Origin: Chloroflexota bacterium
GTDB taxonomy: Bacteria; Chloroflexota; Dehalococcoidia; DSTF01; JACRBR01
DNA length: 46,218 bases
Assembly: GCA_028872875.1 (NCBI GenBank)
Contig: JAGWOC010000021.1
Span: forward strand, 1 to 46,218
Direction: 5' to 3'
Shown here: in pieces, positions 29,416-38,223 of the stretch
How positions within the stretch are numbered: position 1 is the stretch's first letter
Layout of the letters: every line of letters starts with the position of its first letter
Position numbers and translations under genes: made by a program
Notes under the pieces: generated by a model
Databases searched by the model: none
What the model was told of the DNA's origin: nothing
Seen by the model: the letters and a program-made list of their open reading frames with translations, nothing else

Positions 29416-32361
29416 TTGACGCGCTTCACGATCGATCGAGGAGGTCTGGGCCCGCCGCCGCGCGCCTTCCGCGTCGGCGGCCGGGGCCCGCGCCGCTTCG
29501 GCCGCGCCGTTCCGCTGCTCATCATCGCCGCGTCGCTGATCGCCGCCTACGTCGTCCTCGACGTGGGCAAGTCGGTGTACGCGAATCTGCTCTGGTTCGA
29601 CAGCGTCGGCTACAGCTCGGTCTACACGAAGCGCATCACGACCCGCGTGTGGCTGTTCTTCGCGGGCGGGGGTGTGTTCCTCGCGTTCTTCCTCGCGAAC
29701 CTGCTGCTCGCGCGCCGTCTCGCGCCCGCTACCGACGATCCCGGCTTCCAGGTCAGCGACGAGCTTCGCGAGATCAGCGAGCAGCTTCGCTCGGCGGGTG
29801 TCCAGCGGGTGATCGCGGTCGGCCTGTTCGTGACGGCAGGGCTGATATCGCTTGCGTTCGCCGCGAGCGCCGCGGGGCAGTGGAACAAGATCCTCTTGTA
29901 CCTCCACGACCAATCGTTCGGTGTGAAGGACCCGCAGTTCCATCGCGACCTCGGCTTCTACGTCTTCAAGCTCCCGGTGTACCGGTTCGCCGCCGACTGG
30001 CTGACGGCGGCGCTGATCATCACGATCGTCGGTGTCGGGCTCGTCTACAGCTTCCGCGCTGTGCTGTACGGCTTCCGGATCGATGGCCCGCGACCGATCG
30101 CGCGCCAGTTGCGTCACCTGGACGTCCCGCGTCCGATCAAGTTGCACCTGTCCGCGCTCGTCGCGGCCGTGCTTCTGGTCTTCGTCGGGCGCTACTACCT
30201 CGACACATTCGGCCTCGTCTACTCGACGCGCGGCGTGGCGGAAGGCGCGTTCTACACCGACGTCCATGCGAGCTTGCCGGTGCTCTACCTCCTCATGGGA
30301 ATAGCCGCGATTGTCGCCGTGCTGCTCCTGGCGAGCGCGTTTCGCGCCGGGCTCGCTCTCCCCATCGCGGGCGTTGCCGTATGGATCGTCGTCGCGATTG
30401 CCGGAGGCGAGATCTATCCCGCGATCGTGCAGAACCTCGTCGTGCAGCCGAACGAGATCGCGAAGGAGCGCGGGTACTTGCAGCGCAACATTGATATGAC
30501 GCGCTTTGCGTATGGACTCGACAAAGTCGACGTGCAGCAGTTTCCGGCGGCGTCCCAGGCGACGGAGCAGGAGGTGACGGCGAACGACGACACGATCAAC
30601 AACGTGCGTCTCTGGGATCCCGCCCCGCTGCGCGCTGCCTTGCAGCAGCTCCAGACCATCCGCCCGCTGTTCCAGTTCCTCGATGTCACCGTCGACCGCT
30701 ACACCATCAACGGTAAGTACCGCCAGGTGATGCTGAGCGCGCGCGAGTTGAACTCGAACCGGCTTCCGGCCGACGCGCAGACATGGGTCAACGACCGGCT
30801 GCAGTTCACCCACGGGTATGGCTATACGGTCGCGTCGGTGACGCAGGTGCAGCCCGACGGGAGCCCGAGCCTCATCGTCAGCGACATTCCGATGCGGGGG
30901 CCGCTCCAGACCGGCCGCCCGGAAATCTACTTCGGACAAGAGCCCGACCATTACATCATCGTCGACAGCAAGGACCCGGAGTTCACGCCGCTGAGCGGCG
31001 GCCAGAACGTGGAGACGCGGTTCCAGGGCAGTGGTGGCGTACCGCTCAGCAATTTGTTCCGCCGCTTCGTCTATGCGTGGGAGATGGGCGACCGCAACAT
31101 CCTCATCTCCGGCGCGATCCAGGGCAGCAGCCGCATCATCTATCGCCGCAACATCCAACAGCGTGTCCACGAGATCGCGCCGTTCCTCCAGCTCGACGCC
31201 GACCCGTATCTGGTGGTCGACAAGAGCGGCCTGTACTGGATACAAGACGCCTACACCACCACGGACGCGATCCCATACGCCACCAGCGCGAACGGGATCA
31301 ACTACATCCGGAACAGCGTCAAGGTGGTCGTCAACGCGTACTCCGGCCAGACGGACTTCTACGCCGTGCAGCCAGACGAACCGATCCTGAAGGCGTATGC
31401 GGCGGTCTTCCCGCGGTTGTTCAAACCGCTGTCCGAGATGCCTGCCTTCCTGCGTCAGCACCTCCGTTATCCGGAGGACCTGTTCCGCGTCCAGTCCGAG
31501 CAGTACCTTCGGTATCACATCACCGACGCGAACCAGTTCTACCAGCGCGAGGACCAGTGGGCCGTGCCGACGGAGATCTTCGGGAGCCAGGAGCAGGCGG
31601 TCCGGCCGTATTACGTGATCGCACGGCTCCCGGGATCGAGCAGCGAAGAGTTCATGCTGATCCTGCCGTTCGTCCCGCTGAACCGCACGAACGCCATCGC
31701 CTGGCTCGCCGCGCGCTCGGACGGCGCCAATTACGGCAAGCTCGTGGCGTTCCGGTTCCCGGCCAGCGAGAGCGTGCCGGGGCCGACGCAGGTCGAGCGG
31801 CGGATCGACTCGGACGCCCGCGTGTCCCAACAACTGACGCTCTGGAACCAGTCGGGTTCTACGGTGATCCGCGGCAATCTCCTGATGATCCCCATCGGCC
31901 GCGCCAACATGTTCTTTGAGCCGCTCTACCTGGCCGCGAACAACGGCCAGAACACCATTCCCCAGTTGAAGCGCGTGGTGGTCGTGAACGGCGACAGCGT
32001 CGCCATGGAGCCGACGTTGTCGCAGGCGATCGACGTCCTCTTTGGCCGGGCGCCACCCTCCGGGCTCGACACCTCTGGGGCAACGCCTGCCACGCCCGCC
32101 GCGACGGCCACCGCGATCACGCCTACGCCGCCTTCCAGCACGGCGACGGCGGCTCCGCCGCAGGCGACCCCCGTGGCCACCCCGGCGCCGCTGGGCCGCG
32201 ACGCGGCGACCCTCGTGGCACAGGCACAGCAGTCATATGCTCGTGCCCAGGCCCTCCTGCGGAGCGGAGACTTCGCCGGATATGGTGCGGAGATCGCGCG
32301 CCTCAAGCAGATTCTGGACCAGCTCGAGCAGGTCACCGGGACGCCGGTCGCGTCGCCGTAA
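29416..32361 (+). CDS. UPF0182 family membrane protein
   Basis: The start is a TTG at 29416 with GGAAGGGA upstream. The 981-residue protein begins with an Arg/Gly-rich cytoplasmic segment, followed by about seven hydrophobic segments in the first 330 residues (LLIIAASLIAAYVVLDV, VWLFFAGGGVFLAFFLAN and others) with LWFDSVGYSSVYTKRITTRV, which is typical of UPF0182. A large extracytoplasmic domain follows, including NIQQRVHEIAPFLQLDADPY and LPFVPLNRTNAIAWLAARSD. The end is a Pro/Thr linker and a short helix (LLRSGDFAGYGAEIARLKQI), as in other members. The family is common in Actinobacteria and Chloroflexota and its function is unknown. A TAGACT box lies upstream. Confidence 0.9.
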   Translation: MTRFTIDRGGLGPPPRAFRVGGRGPRRFGRAVPLLIIAASLIAAYVVLDVGKSVYANLLWFDSVGYSSVYTKRITTRVWLFFAGGGVFLAFFLANLLLARRLAPATDDPGFQVSDELREISEQLRSAGVQRVIAVGLFVTAGLISLAFAASAAGQWNKILLYLHDQSFGVKDPQFHRDLGFYVFKLPVYRFAADWLTAALIITIVGVGLVYSFRAVLYGFRIDGPRPIARQLRHLDVPRPIKLHLSALVAAVLLVFVGRYYLDTFGLVYSTRGVAEGAFYTDVHASLPVLYLLMGIAAIVAVLLLASAFRAGLALPIAGVAVWIVVAIAGGEIYPAIVQNLVVQPNEIAKERGYLQRNIDMTRFAYGLDKVDVQQFPAASQATEQEVTANDDTINNVRLWDPAPLRAALQQLQTIRPLFQFLDVTVDRYTINGKYRQVMLSARELNSNRLPADAQTWVNDRLQFTHGYGYTVASVTQVQPDGSPSLIVSDIPMRGPLQTGRPEIYFGQEPDHYIIVDSKDPEFTPLSGGQNVETRFQGSGGVPLSNLFRRFVYAWEMGDRNILISGAIQGSSRIIYRRNIQQRVHEIAPFLQLDADPYLVVDKSGLYWIQDAYTTTDAIPYATSANGINYIRNSVKVVVNAYSGQTDFYAVQPDEPILKAYAAVFPRLFKPLSEMPAFLRQHLRYPEDLFRVQSEQYLRYHITDANQFYQREDQWAVPTEIFGSQEQAVRPYYVIARLPGSSSEEFMLILPFVPLNRTNAIAWLAARSDGANYGKLVAFRFPASESVPGPTQVERRIDSDARVSQQLTLWNQSGSTVIRGNLLMIPIGRANMFFEPLYLAANNGQNTIPQLKRVVVVNGDSVAMEPTLSQAIDVLFGRAPPSGLDTSGATPATPAATATAITPTPPSSTATAAPPQATPVATPAPLGRDAATLVAQAQQSYARAQALLRSGDFAGYGAEIARLKQILDQLEQVTGTPVASP

Positions 32362-32499
32362 GGCTGCGCGCGGGGTCGGCGCCGAAGGTGGGGACATCGC
32401 GCTGATCTCCGAGGCCAGGTGCCGGCATGATCGCGGAAGGCGCCACCCCGGACGAGCGACCCGTGATGCGATGAGATGATCCAGCGCGGTGGTCCGTAC

Positions 32500-32505
32500 T
32501 ACACT
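32500..32505 (+). promoter_or_regulatory. -10 box for the SUMF1-like gene, leaderless spacing
   Basis: TACACT ends six bases before the GTG at 32512. The possible -35 (TGATCC at 32477-32482) is weak. The spacing equals that seen for the genes at 11821 and 38224. Confidence 0.4.
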
Positions 32506-32511
32506 TTCGCT

Positions 32512-33234
32512 GTGAGTTCCGGGCGCGCAATCGAGACGCCGACTGTCCTCGTGCCGGAGGGGCCCTTCGTCATGGGAGACGCGACCGGCCGGGACGACGA
32601 GCGGCCGGTCCACACTGTCCGGGTGAGCGCCTTCCGCATCGGCGTGCATCCGGTCACGAACCGCGAGTTTGCGGCATTCCTCCGTGCGACCGGCCACGAG
32701 CCGCCGCGTTTCTGGCACGAGCCTCGCTTTGCGGCACCAGACCAACCGGTCGTCGGCGTCAGTTGGTGCGACGCCGTCGCATACTGCGATTGGCTCAGCA
32801 TGGCTACCGGCCAGCACTACCGCCTCCCGACGGAAGCTGAGCGCGAGAAGGCTGCTCGCGGCGGGCGCGCCGGCGCACGATACCCGTGGGGCGACGACCC
32901 TGGCGAAGGCGGCGGGCACTTCACGCAGGACGCGCCGCATCCCGTCGGCCTCTCGACGGCAAACGGATACGGACTCCACGACATGGGGTACAACGTCCAT
33001 GAGTGGTGCGGCGACTGGTACGCCCCGGCGTACTACGCGGTCTCGCCCGGCTGTGATCCGCAGGGTCCGCCCAGCGGCACGCGACGCGCGTCCCGCGGCG
33101 GTGCATGGCGGCATCAGATCAAGGTGAGCCGCTGCGCGTCCCGCAGTAGCCTGGATCCGTCGTTTCGATATAACGACTACGGGTTTCGGGTGGTCGAGGC
33201 CATCGACACGCGGACGACGTTCCGGCCCTGCTGA
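32512..33234 (+). CDS. SUMF1/FGE-sulfatase-modifying-factor-like protein
   Basis: The GTG at 32512 is preferred because a -10 box lies six bases before it; an ATG at 32476 is an alternative. The 240-residue product has the family landmarks: PFVMGDATGRDDERPVHTV, VTNREFAAFLRATG, YRLPTEAEREKAARGG, YPWGDDPG, HEWCGDWYAP, ASRGGAWR and YNDYGFRVV. True formylglycine-generating enzymes have two active-site Cys after the RGG(S/A) motif. Here only one Cys (SRCASR, C208) is seen and His-Gln replaces the first. It is more likely a non-FGE member, for example of the EgtB/lectin-like group. Its substrate is not known. Confidence 0.8.
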   Translation: MSSGRAIETPTVLVPEGPFVMGDATGRDDERPVHTVRVSAFRIGVHPVTNREFAAFLRATGHEPPRFWHEPRFAAPDQPVVGVSWCDAVAYCDWLSMATGQHYRLPTEAEREKAARGGRAGARYPWGDDPGEGGGHFTQDAPHPVGLSTANGYGLHDMGYNVHEWCGDWYAPAYYAVSPGCDPQGPPSGTRRASRGGAWRHQIKVSRCASRSSLDPSFRYNDYGFRVVEAIDTRTTFRPC

Positions 33235-33286
33235 ACGGCGGGGTCGCCGGGAGCCCGAGAATGGGCCGATGTAGGTACGAAATCGC

Positions 33287-33384
33287 TGGCGGGAGTGCGA
33301 GGGAGTCGAACCCTCCCGGGACGGCGCAGGCCGCCCCGCAACGGTGTTGAAGACCGCGAGACCCACCGGGACCCATCCACTCCC
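33287..33384 (-). tRNA. selC: tRNA-Sec (anticodon UCA)
   Basis: On the minus strand the 98-base gene starts GGGAGTGG and ends CACTCCCG-CCA, with the CCA encoded. The anticodon loop is CTTCAAC (33352-33346), giving anticodon TCA at 33350-33348. A long variable arm (around GGCGGCCTGCGCCG) and a T-arm with GGTTCGACT are present. The acceptor plus T-arm length, the long extra arm and the UCA anticodon are diagnostic of selenocysteine tRNA. A TACCTT box lies six bases before the 5' end, so the primary transcript may begin at the mature 5' end. No selA, selB or selD is in the window. Confidence 0.92.
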
Positions 33385-33595
33385 GCGTAGAAGGTACAAT
33401 CCGCGGGGAGTAGTCAGTAGGCAGGGGTCCTGGCGCCGGCGCCGTACGCCCTCCATACTCTGCCCGCCACCGCGAGGTGACGAAGAGCCGCCGTCGGCGT
33501 GGTGACGGCCGTCGGCAGCCGGGCCGCTGCGTTATGATGTCCACATATGCGGGCGATGGGCGCCCGTCCCCTGCGGCGCGGATCCGCGACACTGC

Positions 33596-34891
33596 ATGCT
33601 AGACATCCCCGCTCCCGGCTACCCGCCGGTCCTCCTGACGACGACGTCCCTCAACATCCCGCTCCCGCTCGCAATCGCGCTCTTCGCCGGCGGGCTCGCC
33701 GGGTACGCGGCCGTCAACGCGATTGAGATCGCCGTGATCGGGTCGAACCGCATCCGCATCCGGGCCGCCGCCGAGCGGGGGAGCCGCCGCGCGGCGGCGA
33801 TCGTGCGCCTCAAAGAGCAGCAGGACGTGTTCTTCGGCCTGGTCGTCAGTCTGCAGAACATCTTTATTTTCCTCGCCTCCACCGCGGGCACCGTGATCGG
33901 CGTGCGGGAGTTCGGCAACTGGGGCTACCTCGTCAGCCTCATCGCCATCCCGCTCATCTCCACCGAGTTCGGCGAGTACACGCCGAAGGTGATCGCCTCC
34001 CGCGCCGCCGAGCGCATCGCCATCGCCGTCGCCCTGCCCGTGGAGCTCTTCGCGCGGCTCATGAAGCCCGTCGCCGTCGCGCTCGCCACCGTCCCCAATA
34101 TCTTCTCGAGCGCGGAGCAGCGCCAGACCGTGTCCGAAGCCGAGCTGCGGATGCTCATCGGCATCAGTGCCGAAGAGGGCGCGGTCGGTGAGGAGGAGGC
34201 GGAGCTGCTCGACCGGGTGTTCCACTTCCACGACCGGCGCGCGCGCGAGATCATGATCCCGCGCACCGAGATCGTCTGGCTCGAGAAGCAGGAGACCGTG
34301 CGCGAATTCTACGAGACGTTCGACAAGACGCCGCACTCCCGCTTCCCGGTCTACGACGACAGCGTAGACAACGTCGTCGGAACGGTCAGCATCAAGGATG
34401 TCCTGCGCGCGCTCGCCGAGCGCCAGATGACCGAGGCATCGCCCATCGAGCCGATGATCCGCCCCGCCCTCTTTGTCCCGGAGACCAAGCTGGTCAGCGA
34501 GCTGTTCACGCAGATGCAGCGAGAGCGCCAGCAGATGGCCGTCGTCGTCGACGAGTACGGCGGCGTCGCCGGCATCGTCACCGTCGAGCTGCTGCTTGAA
34601 GAGATGGTCGGCGTCGTCGGCGACGAGCTGGCGCGGGGCGCCGAGGAGTACATGACGATTGACGAGCACACGACGCGCGTCGATGGCGGCATGAGCGTCT
34701 TCGACGTGCGCGAGGAGCTCGGCCTCGACCTGCCGGAAGGCGACTATGAGACCATCGCCGGCTACGTGCTCGACCAGCTCGGCCACATCCCACACGAGGG
34801 CGAGACCGTCACGCTGGACGGCTATCGCATCGCCGTCTCCGACGTGAAGGGCGTGAAGATCGAGTCCGTCGTCGTGACGAAGCTGACATAA
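33596..34891 (+). CDS. CNNM/CorC-HlyC family membrane protein
   Basis: This 431-residue protein has an N-terminal CNNM domain with about four hydrophobic segments ([40 protein letters not shown] and others). [13 protein letters not shown] follows, then a CBS pair (about 210-330; [50 protein letters not shown]), then a CorC_HlyC transporter-associated domain (about 345-425). These proteins affect Mg2+ or other ion transport. A TATGAT box lies at 33533-33538 upstream, but no ribosome-binding site is seen at the ATG. The next operon starts 33 bases downstream. Confidence 0.9.
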   Translation: MLDIPAPGYPPVLLTTTSLNIPLPLAIALFAGGLAGYAAVNAIEIAVIGSNRIRIRAAAERGSRRAAAIVRLKEQQDVFFGLVVSLQNIFIFLASTAGTVIGVREFGNWGYLVSLIAIPLISTEFGEYTPKVIASRAAERIAIAVALPVELFARLMKPVAVALATVPNIFSSAEQRQTVSEAELRMLIGISAEEGAVGEEEAELLDRVFHFHDRRAREIMIPRTEIVWLEKQETVREFYETFDKTPHSRFPVYDDSVDNVVGTVSIKDVLRALAERQMTEASPIEPMIRPALFVPETKLVSELFTQMQRERQQMAVVVDEYGGVAGIVTVELLLEEMVGVVGDELARGAEEYMTIDEHTTRVDGGMSVFDVREELGLDLPEGDYETIAGYVLDQLGHIPHEGETVTLDGYRIAVSDVKGVKIESVVVTKLT

Positions 34892-34923
34892 CGTCTGGTC
34901 AGGATGATGCCGGGAGCCAGAAG

Positions 34924-35619
34924 ATGAAGATCCAGCGCCTCCGCGTCACGTTCACCCGCGGCGCGGAGATGAAGTACATCACGCACCTCGACCTGATGCG
35001 CTTCTGGGAGCGGGCGCTGCGCCGCGCCGCCATCCCCGTCGCCTACTCCGAGGGCTTCACGCCGCACGCGCAGATCGCACTCGCGGCGCCGCTGCCCGTC
35101 GGCACGACGAGCGCCGGTGAGCTGATGGACGTGTTCCTGAGCGAGCGCATCACCCCGAAGCGCTTTCTCGCCGATGTGTCGAAGCAGCTCCCGGCCGGCA
35201 TCACGCTCGTCGCCGCCGAAGAGGTCGGGCTCGCGCTCCCGGCCGTCCAGGCCGACGTGCGCTTCGCCGAGTACGAGGTCGACGTCCCCGGCGCCGAAGC
35301 CGGCGACGCGCGCGCGAGGACCGCGCGGTTTCTCGCCGCGGACACCTTCCCGTGGGAGCACAAGCGCGAGGACGAGGTGCGCTCCTACGACATCCGTGCC
35401 CTCGTCGACCGCATCGACGTGGCGGACCGCGCGGACGCCGCCGGCGTGCGGCTGCAGATGCGGCTCCGCTCGGACAACGCGGGCGCCGGCCGCCCGGAGC
35501 AGGTCGTCGCCGCGCTTGGCCTGCCACCGCCCGCGCGCATCCATCGCACGAGGCTCGTGCTCAGCGAGCGCTCCCCCGCCCGCGAGGCCTGGCGCGCGCG
35601 GGGGAGGTTCGCGGGCTGA
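34924..35619 (+). CDS. TIGR03936 / DUF2344 protein
   Basis: The ATG at 34924 has GGGAGC about eight bases upstream. The 231-residue protein begins MKIQRLRVTFTRGAEMKYIT, followed by HLDLMRFWERALRRAAIPVAYSEGFTPHA. That is the signature of the DUF2344/TIGR03936 family, which usually accompanies a radical-SAM protein and ribonuclease G-type genes in Firmicutes and Chloroflexota. LPVGTTSAGELMDVFL follows. Here no radical SAM gene is next to it. It is the first gene of a tight operon with a histidine phosphatase (one-base overlap, TGATG). Function is unknown, with a role in RNA modification or ribosome assembly proposed by context in other genomes. Confidence 0.8.
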   Translation: MKIQRLRVTFTRGAEMKYITHLDLMRFWERALRRAAIPVAYSEGFTPHAQIALAAPLPVGTTSAGELMDVFLSERITPKRFLADVSKQLPAGITLVAAEEVGLALPAVQADVRFAEYEVDVPGAEAGDARARTARFLAADTFPWEHKREDEVRSYDIRALVDRIDVADRADAAGVRLQMRLRSDNAGAGRPEQVVAALGLPPPARIHRTRLVLSERSPAREAWRARGRFAG

Positions 35620-36266
35620 TGCGGCTCGTCCTCGTGCGCCATGGCGAGACGGAGCACAACCGCGGCCAGCTCACCCTCGGGCGCGCTGACGTCCCCCTGA
35701 ACGCGCGCGGCCGCCGGCAGGCCGACGCGGTCGCGGCCTCGTTCGCCGCGGCGCCCGTCGCCATCTACACCAGCCCCCTCGGGCGCGCGGCCGACACGGC
35801 CGGGCGCATCGGCGCGGCCACCGGCGTCGCGGTCACGGTCGAGCCGGCGCTGATCGAGATGGACGTCGGCGAGATGGAGCATCTGACGGGCGCGCAGCTC
35901 CGCGAGCGCTACCCGGACTTCCTCCGGGCGTGGCTGTCGCCGGCCTGCGCCGGTGCGCGGATGCCCGGCGGCGAGACGCTGGCCGAGGTCCAGGACCGCG
36001 CGTGGGCGGCTGTCGCACGCATGCGCGCGGCGCATCCGGATGGCGCCGTCGTGGCGGTCTCGCACAACTTCGTCATTCTGGCCATCGTCTGCCGCGCCCT
36101 CGGCCTGCCGCTGGCGCACTTCCGCCGCCTCCGCCAGTCGCTCGCGGCGAAGACGACCATCGAGGTCCGCGAGGGTGCCTGCACCCTCCTGCAACTCAAC
36201 GACGCGGCGCATCTCGCCGCCGCCGGTCTTGCCGATGATCTTCCCGGAAGGGAGGCGCGCGCATGA
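35619..36266 (+). CDS. Histidine phosphatase (phosphoglycerate mutase-like)
   Basis: The ATG at 35619 overlaps the TGA of the DUF2344 gene. The 215-residue protein has the catalytic RHGETEHNRG near residue 8, the acid EMDVGEMEHLTG near 88, and the second catalytic His in VAVSHNFVIL. It falls in the broad cobC/alpha-ribazole phosphatase or GpmB-like group, which removes phosphate from diverse small molecules; the substrate cannot be stated. It ends with a four-base overlap with the next small gene (ATGA), which suggests stoichiometric expression of the three products. Confidence 0.85.
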   Translation: MRLVLVRHGETEHNRGQLTLGRADVPLNARGRRQADAVAASFAAAPVAIYTSPLGRAADTAGRIGAATGVAVTVEPALIEMDVGEMEHLTGAQLRERYPDFLRAWLSPACAGARMPGGETLAEVQDRAWAAVARMRAAHPDGAVVAVSHNFVILAIVCRALGLPLAHFRRLRQSLAAKTTIEVREGACTLLQLNDAAHLAAAGLADDLPGREARA

Positions 36267-36565
36267 ACGATGGGCAGTCACGGGCTCCCGTGCCCGACTA
36301 CGCGGAGAAGAAGTCCACGAAGGTACGGATCTTCACGCCGGCCGGGGTCGTCGAGGGACTCTACCACCACCCGCCCGGCGTCCGTCTCAGCGATTCGCTC
36401 CGCAACTCGGCGACCGGTGAGCGCTACATGATGCTGACCGACGTGACGGTACGCCCCCTCGACGGCGGCGGCGACCCGGACGCCGTGCCCCACAGCGCGC
36501 CGTTCATCCTCATCAGCAGCGCCCACGCCAACATGATCGTGCCGCTCGAGGACGCTTCTGGCTGA
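36263..36565 (+). CDS. Small conserved hypothetical protein (DUF6812-like)
   Basis: This 100-residue protein is last in the operon with DUF2344 and histidine phosphatase genes. It is mainly beta: VRIFTPAGVVEGLYHHPPGV, RLSDSLRN, YMMLTDVTVRP, and PFILISSAHANMIVPLED at the C-terminus. The pattern (a single barrel-like fold with 'EG..Y...GVRLSD.LN' and 'F..L.dv') resembles a small family annotated as DUF6812. It has no signal peptide or membrane segment. No function is known. Confidence 0.7.
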   Translation: MNDGQSRAPVPDYAEKKSTKVRIFTPAGVVEGLYHHPPGVRLSDSLRNSATGERYMMLTDVTVRPLDGGGDPDAVPHSAPFILISSAHANMIVPLEDASG

Positions 36566-36587
36566 GCATCCGGGGCACAACAAGAGG

Positions 36588-36660
36588 CAGTCAACAGGCA
36601 ACGGACACCCGCGGCTGCGTCAAGCCCGCTGTCGTCCGTTGTCCTTCGTTGCTCTCGTGT
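36588..36660. repeat. Low-complexity intergenic stretch
   Basis: The left half is A/C/G-rich (CAACAAGAGGCAGTCAACAGG) and the right half is pyrimidine-rich with GTCGTCCGTTGTCCTTCGTTG. It resembles the TGTYGTC array at 2811-2870. It lies between convergent genes and no hairpin with a T-run is visible. Confidence 0.4.
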
Positions 36661-36664
36661 CCGC

Positions 36665-37573
36665 CTATCCCGTGATCGCCGCCAGGATCTCGCCGAGGTG
36701 CGTGACGCCGAGCAGGTGGCCTTCGTCCTCGTAGAACGTCGCGATGCAGTTTGGGATCGCCTGCGCCTGGTAGCGCCCCATGACGGGCGGCACGTTCGTG
36801 TCGGCGCCGCCCTGCCAGAGGTGCACCGGCATCCGGACGTCTTCGAGCCGGAAGCCCCACGGCCGGGCGTAGATTGCGCCCTCCTGCACCGCCGCGCCGA
36901 TGCCCTGCCGGAACGCCTCGCGCGCGTCCGCGATGAACGCCGCGCCGGTCGCCGGGTCGGAGAGCACCCTGCGATCCGGCTCCGGCATGGACTTCATCAT
37001 CTGCCGCAGCGCGCGCTGCGGCCATCGCCGCACCACCTGCGCCATCAGGAAGAGCGGAATGTAGGTGAGCTGCGGCGCCCGCCGAGCGAGCCAGAACAGG
37101 ACGCGGTTCTCGCGGCTCATGCCCTCCGTCGCGCCGTTGATGTCGAACGGCCCGACGCCGCTGATGATCGCGGCGCCCGTCAGCCGCTCCGGGATCGCGT
37201 AGGCGCACGCCGCCGCGTACGGCCCACCGCCCGAGATGCCGACGACGGCGAAGCGCTCGACGCCGAGCCCATCGGCGAGCTGCACCACGTCGCGCGGCCA
37301 GTCGAGGATGCGGCGCCCGCGTTGCGGGTCGGAGAGCCCGAAGCCCGGCCGGTCGGGCGCGATGACCCGCACGTGCTGGCCGCGCGCCGCGTCGTCGCCG
37401 AGCGACGCCTCGAGCCGGGAGCCGGGATAGCCGTGGAAGAAGAACACCGGTGTGCCGGCCGGGTCGCCGTACTCGGCGTACGCCAGCCGCCGCCCGTCGG
37501 CCAGCACGATCACGTGCTCGCGGCGTGGCCTCTCCCCCGCCGCACCCCGCGCCGCTTCCGCCGTCTTGTTCAT
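36665..37573 (-). CDS. Alpha/beta hydrolase
   Basis: The ATG at 37573 opens MNKTAEAARGAAGERPRREH. The longer frame to 37663 lacks a site. The 302-residue protein has the oxyanion-hole strand FFFHGYPGSRLE, nucleophile elbow GISGGGPYA, acid in WQGGADTNVP and catalytic His in EDEGHLLGV. The fold is that of epoxide hydrolase/haloperoxidase-like alpha/beta hydrolases with a lid of about 90 residues (GVGPFDINGATEGM onwards). The substrate is unknown. It is not linked to an operon. Confidence 0.85.
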   Translation of the reverse strand: MNKTAEAARGAAGERPRREHVIVLADGRRLAYAEYGDPAGTPVFFFHGYPGSRLEASLGDDAARGQHVRVIAPDRPGFGLSDPQRGRRILDWPRDVVQLADGLGVERFAVVGISGGGPYAAACAYAIPERLTGAAIISGVGPFDINGATEGMSRENRVLFWLARRAPQLTYIPLFLMAQVVRRWPQRALRQMMKSMPEPDRRVLSDPATGAAFIADAREAFRQGIGAAVQEGAIYARPWGFRLEDVRMPVHLWQGGADTNVPPVMGRYQAQAIPNCIATFYEDEGHLLGVTHLGEILAAITG

Positions 37574-37704
37574 GGCGCCTCCATCAAGGCGGTCTCGCCG
37601 CCTTCGCCGTGCACCGGCACCTGTCGAGGTGCCGATCATCCCCGCGGACGCGCAGCCTGTCAAGGGGCGCCGTCGCCGCGGGCCGTCCGTGGTGCCGCGG
37701 TGCC

Positions 37705-38136
37705 TCAGCCCGCCTTCAGTTGCTGCTGGCAGTACGCGTACAGCGCGTCGTACACAGGCAGCTCGGCGGCGAGCTGCTGCTGGTCATCCTGGTAGTGAAG
37801 CCGGAACCCGTCCGCGATCGCCTCCAGCCCCCGCGATTCCGGCGCCAGGTCCTTCGCCGCCGTGTCCGCCCCCCGCACGATCAGCGCCAGCTTCTGCAGC
37901 GCGGGATCCGTGAGTTGGTATTTCTTGATGATTGCGTCAAAGCTGCATTCCGGCCCGTGGTGCCCCAGCTCGACCCCCGGCACGTCAAACGGCGTCGCGC
38001 CCTCGCGCTCGGCCACCGCCATCACCTGGTCGCCCGCCGCGTAGAGAAACTCCGCCTCCGGGTCGACGAACCTCCTGATCAACCACGGGCATGCCACCCG
38101 GTCCACCTTCGGCCGCGCGCGCGTTACCCACTTCAT
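37705..38136 (-). CDS. ChrB C-terminal domain protein
   Basis: The ATG at 38136 has GGGAGGA upstream. The 143-residue protein begins MKWVTRARPKVDRVACPWLI and continues RRFVDPEAEFLY, which is the signature of the ChrB C-terminal domain. GHHGPECSFDAIIKKYQL and IVRGADTA follow. ChrB in other bacteria is a chromate-sensing regulator, with a separate N-terminal domain that is absent here. Stand-alone ChrB-C proteins are common and their role is unproved. The adjacent divergent gene is an MFS transporter, not the ChrA chromate transporter, so a chromate role is uncertain. Confidence 0.8.
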   Translation of the reverse strand: MKWVTRARPKVDRVACPWLIRRFVDPEAEFLYAAGDQVMAVAEREGATPFDVPGVELGHHGPECSFDAIIKKYQLTDPALQKLALIVRGADTAAKDLAPESRGLEAIADGFRLHYQDDQQQLAAELPVYDALYAYCQQQLKAG

Positions 38137-38211
38137 GCGGTCCTCCCGTCTCGATAACCCATGCGGCGCGTCGTCCGCGCGGGTCCCAACCACCACCCGT
38201 TCCTGCCATCG

Positions 38212-38217
38212 TATAGT
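38212..38217 (+). promoter_or_regulatory. -10 box of the MFS gene, leaderless spacing
   Basis: TATAGT followed by GCGGCG and then ATG at 38224. The same GCGGCG spacer occurs between the -10 box and ATG at 11815-11820. No strong -35 box is visible. Confidence 0.45.
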
Positions 38218-38223
38218 GCGGCG

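Noticed and set aside
29389-31833. 814-residue open frame on the minus strand
   Set aside because: It is antisense to the UPF0182 gene, which matches a known family over its length.
33200-33236. Selenocysteine at the TGA ending the SUMF1-like gene
   Set aside because: The stop follows a normal C-terminus for the family and no conserved sequence continues beyond it.
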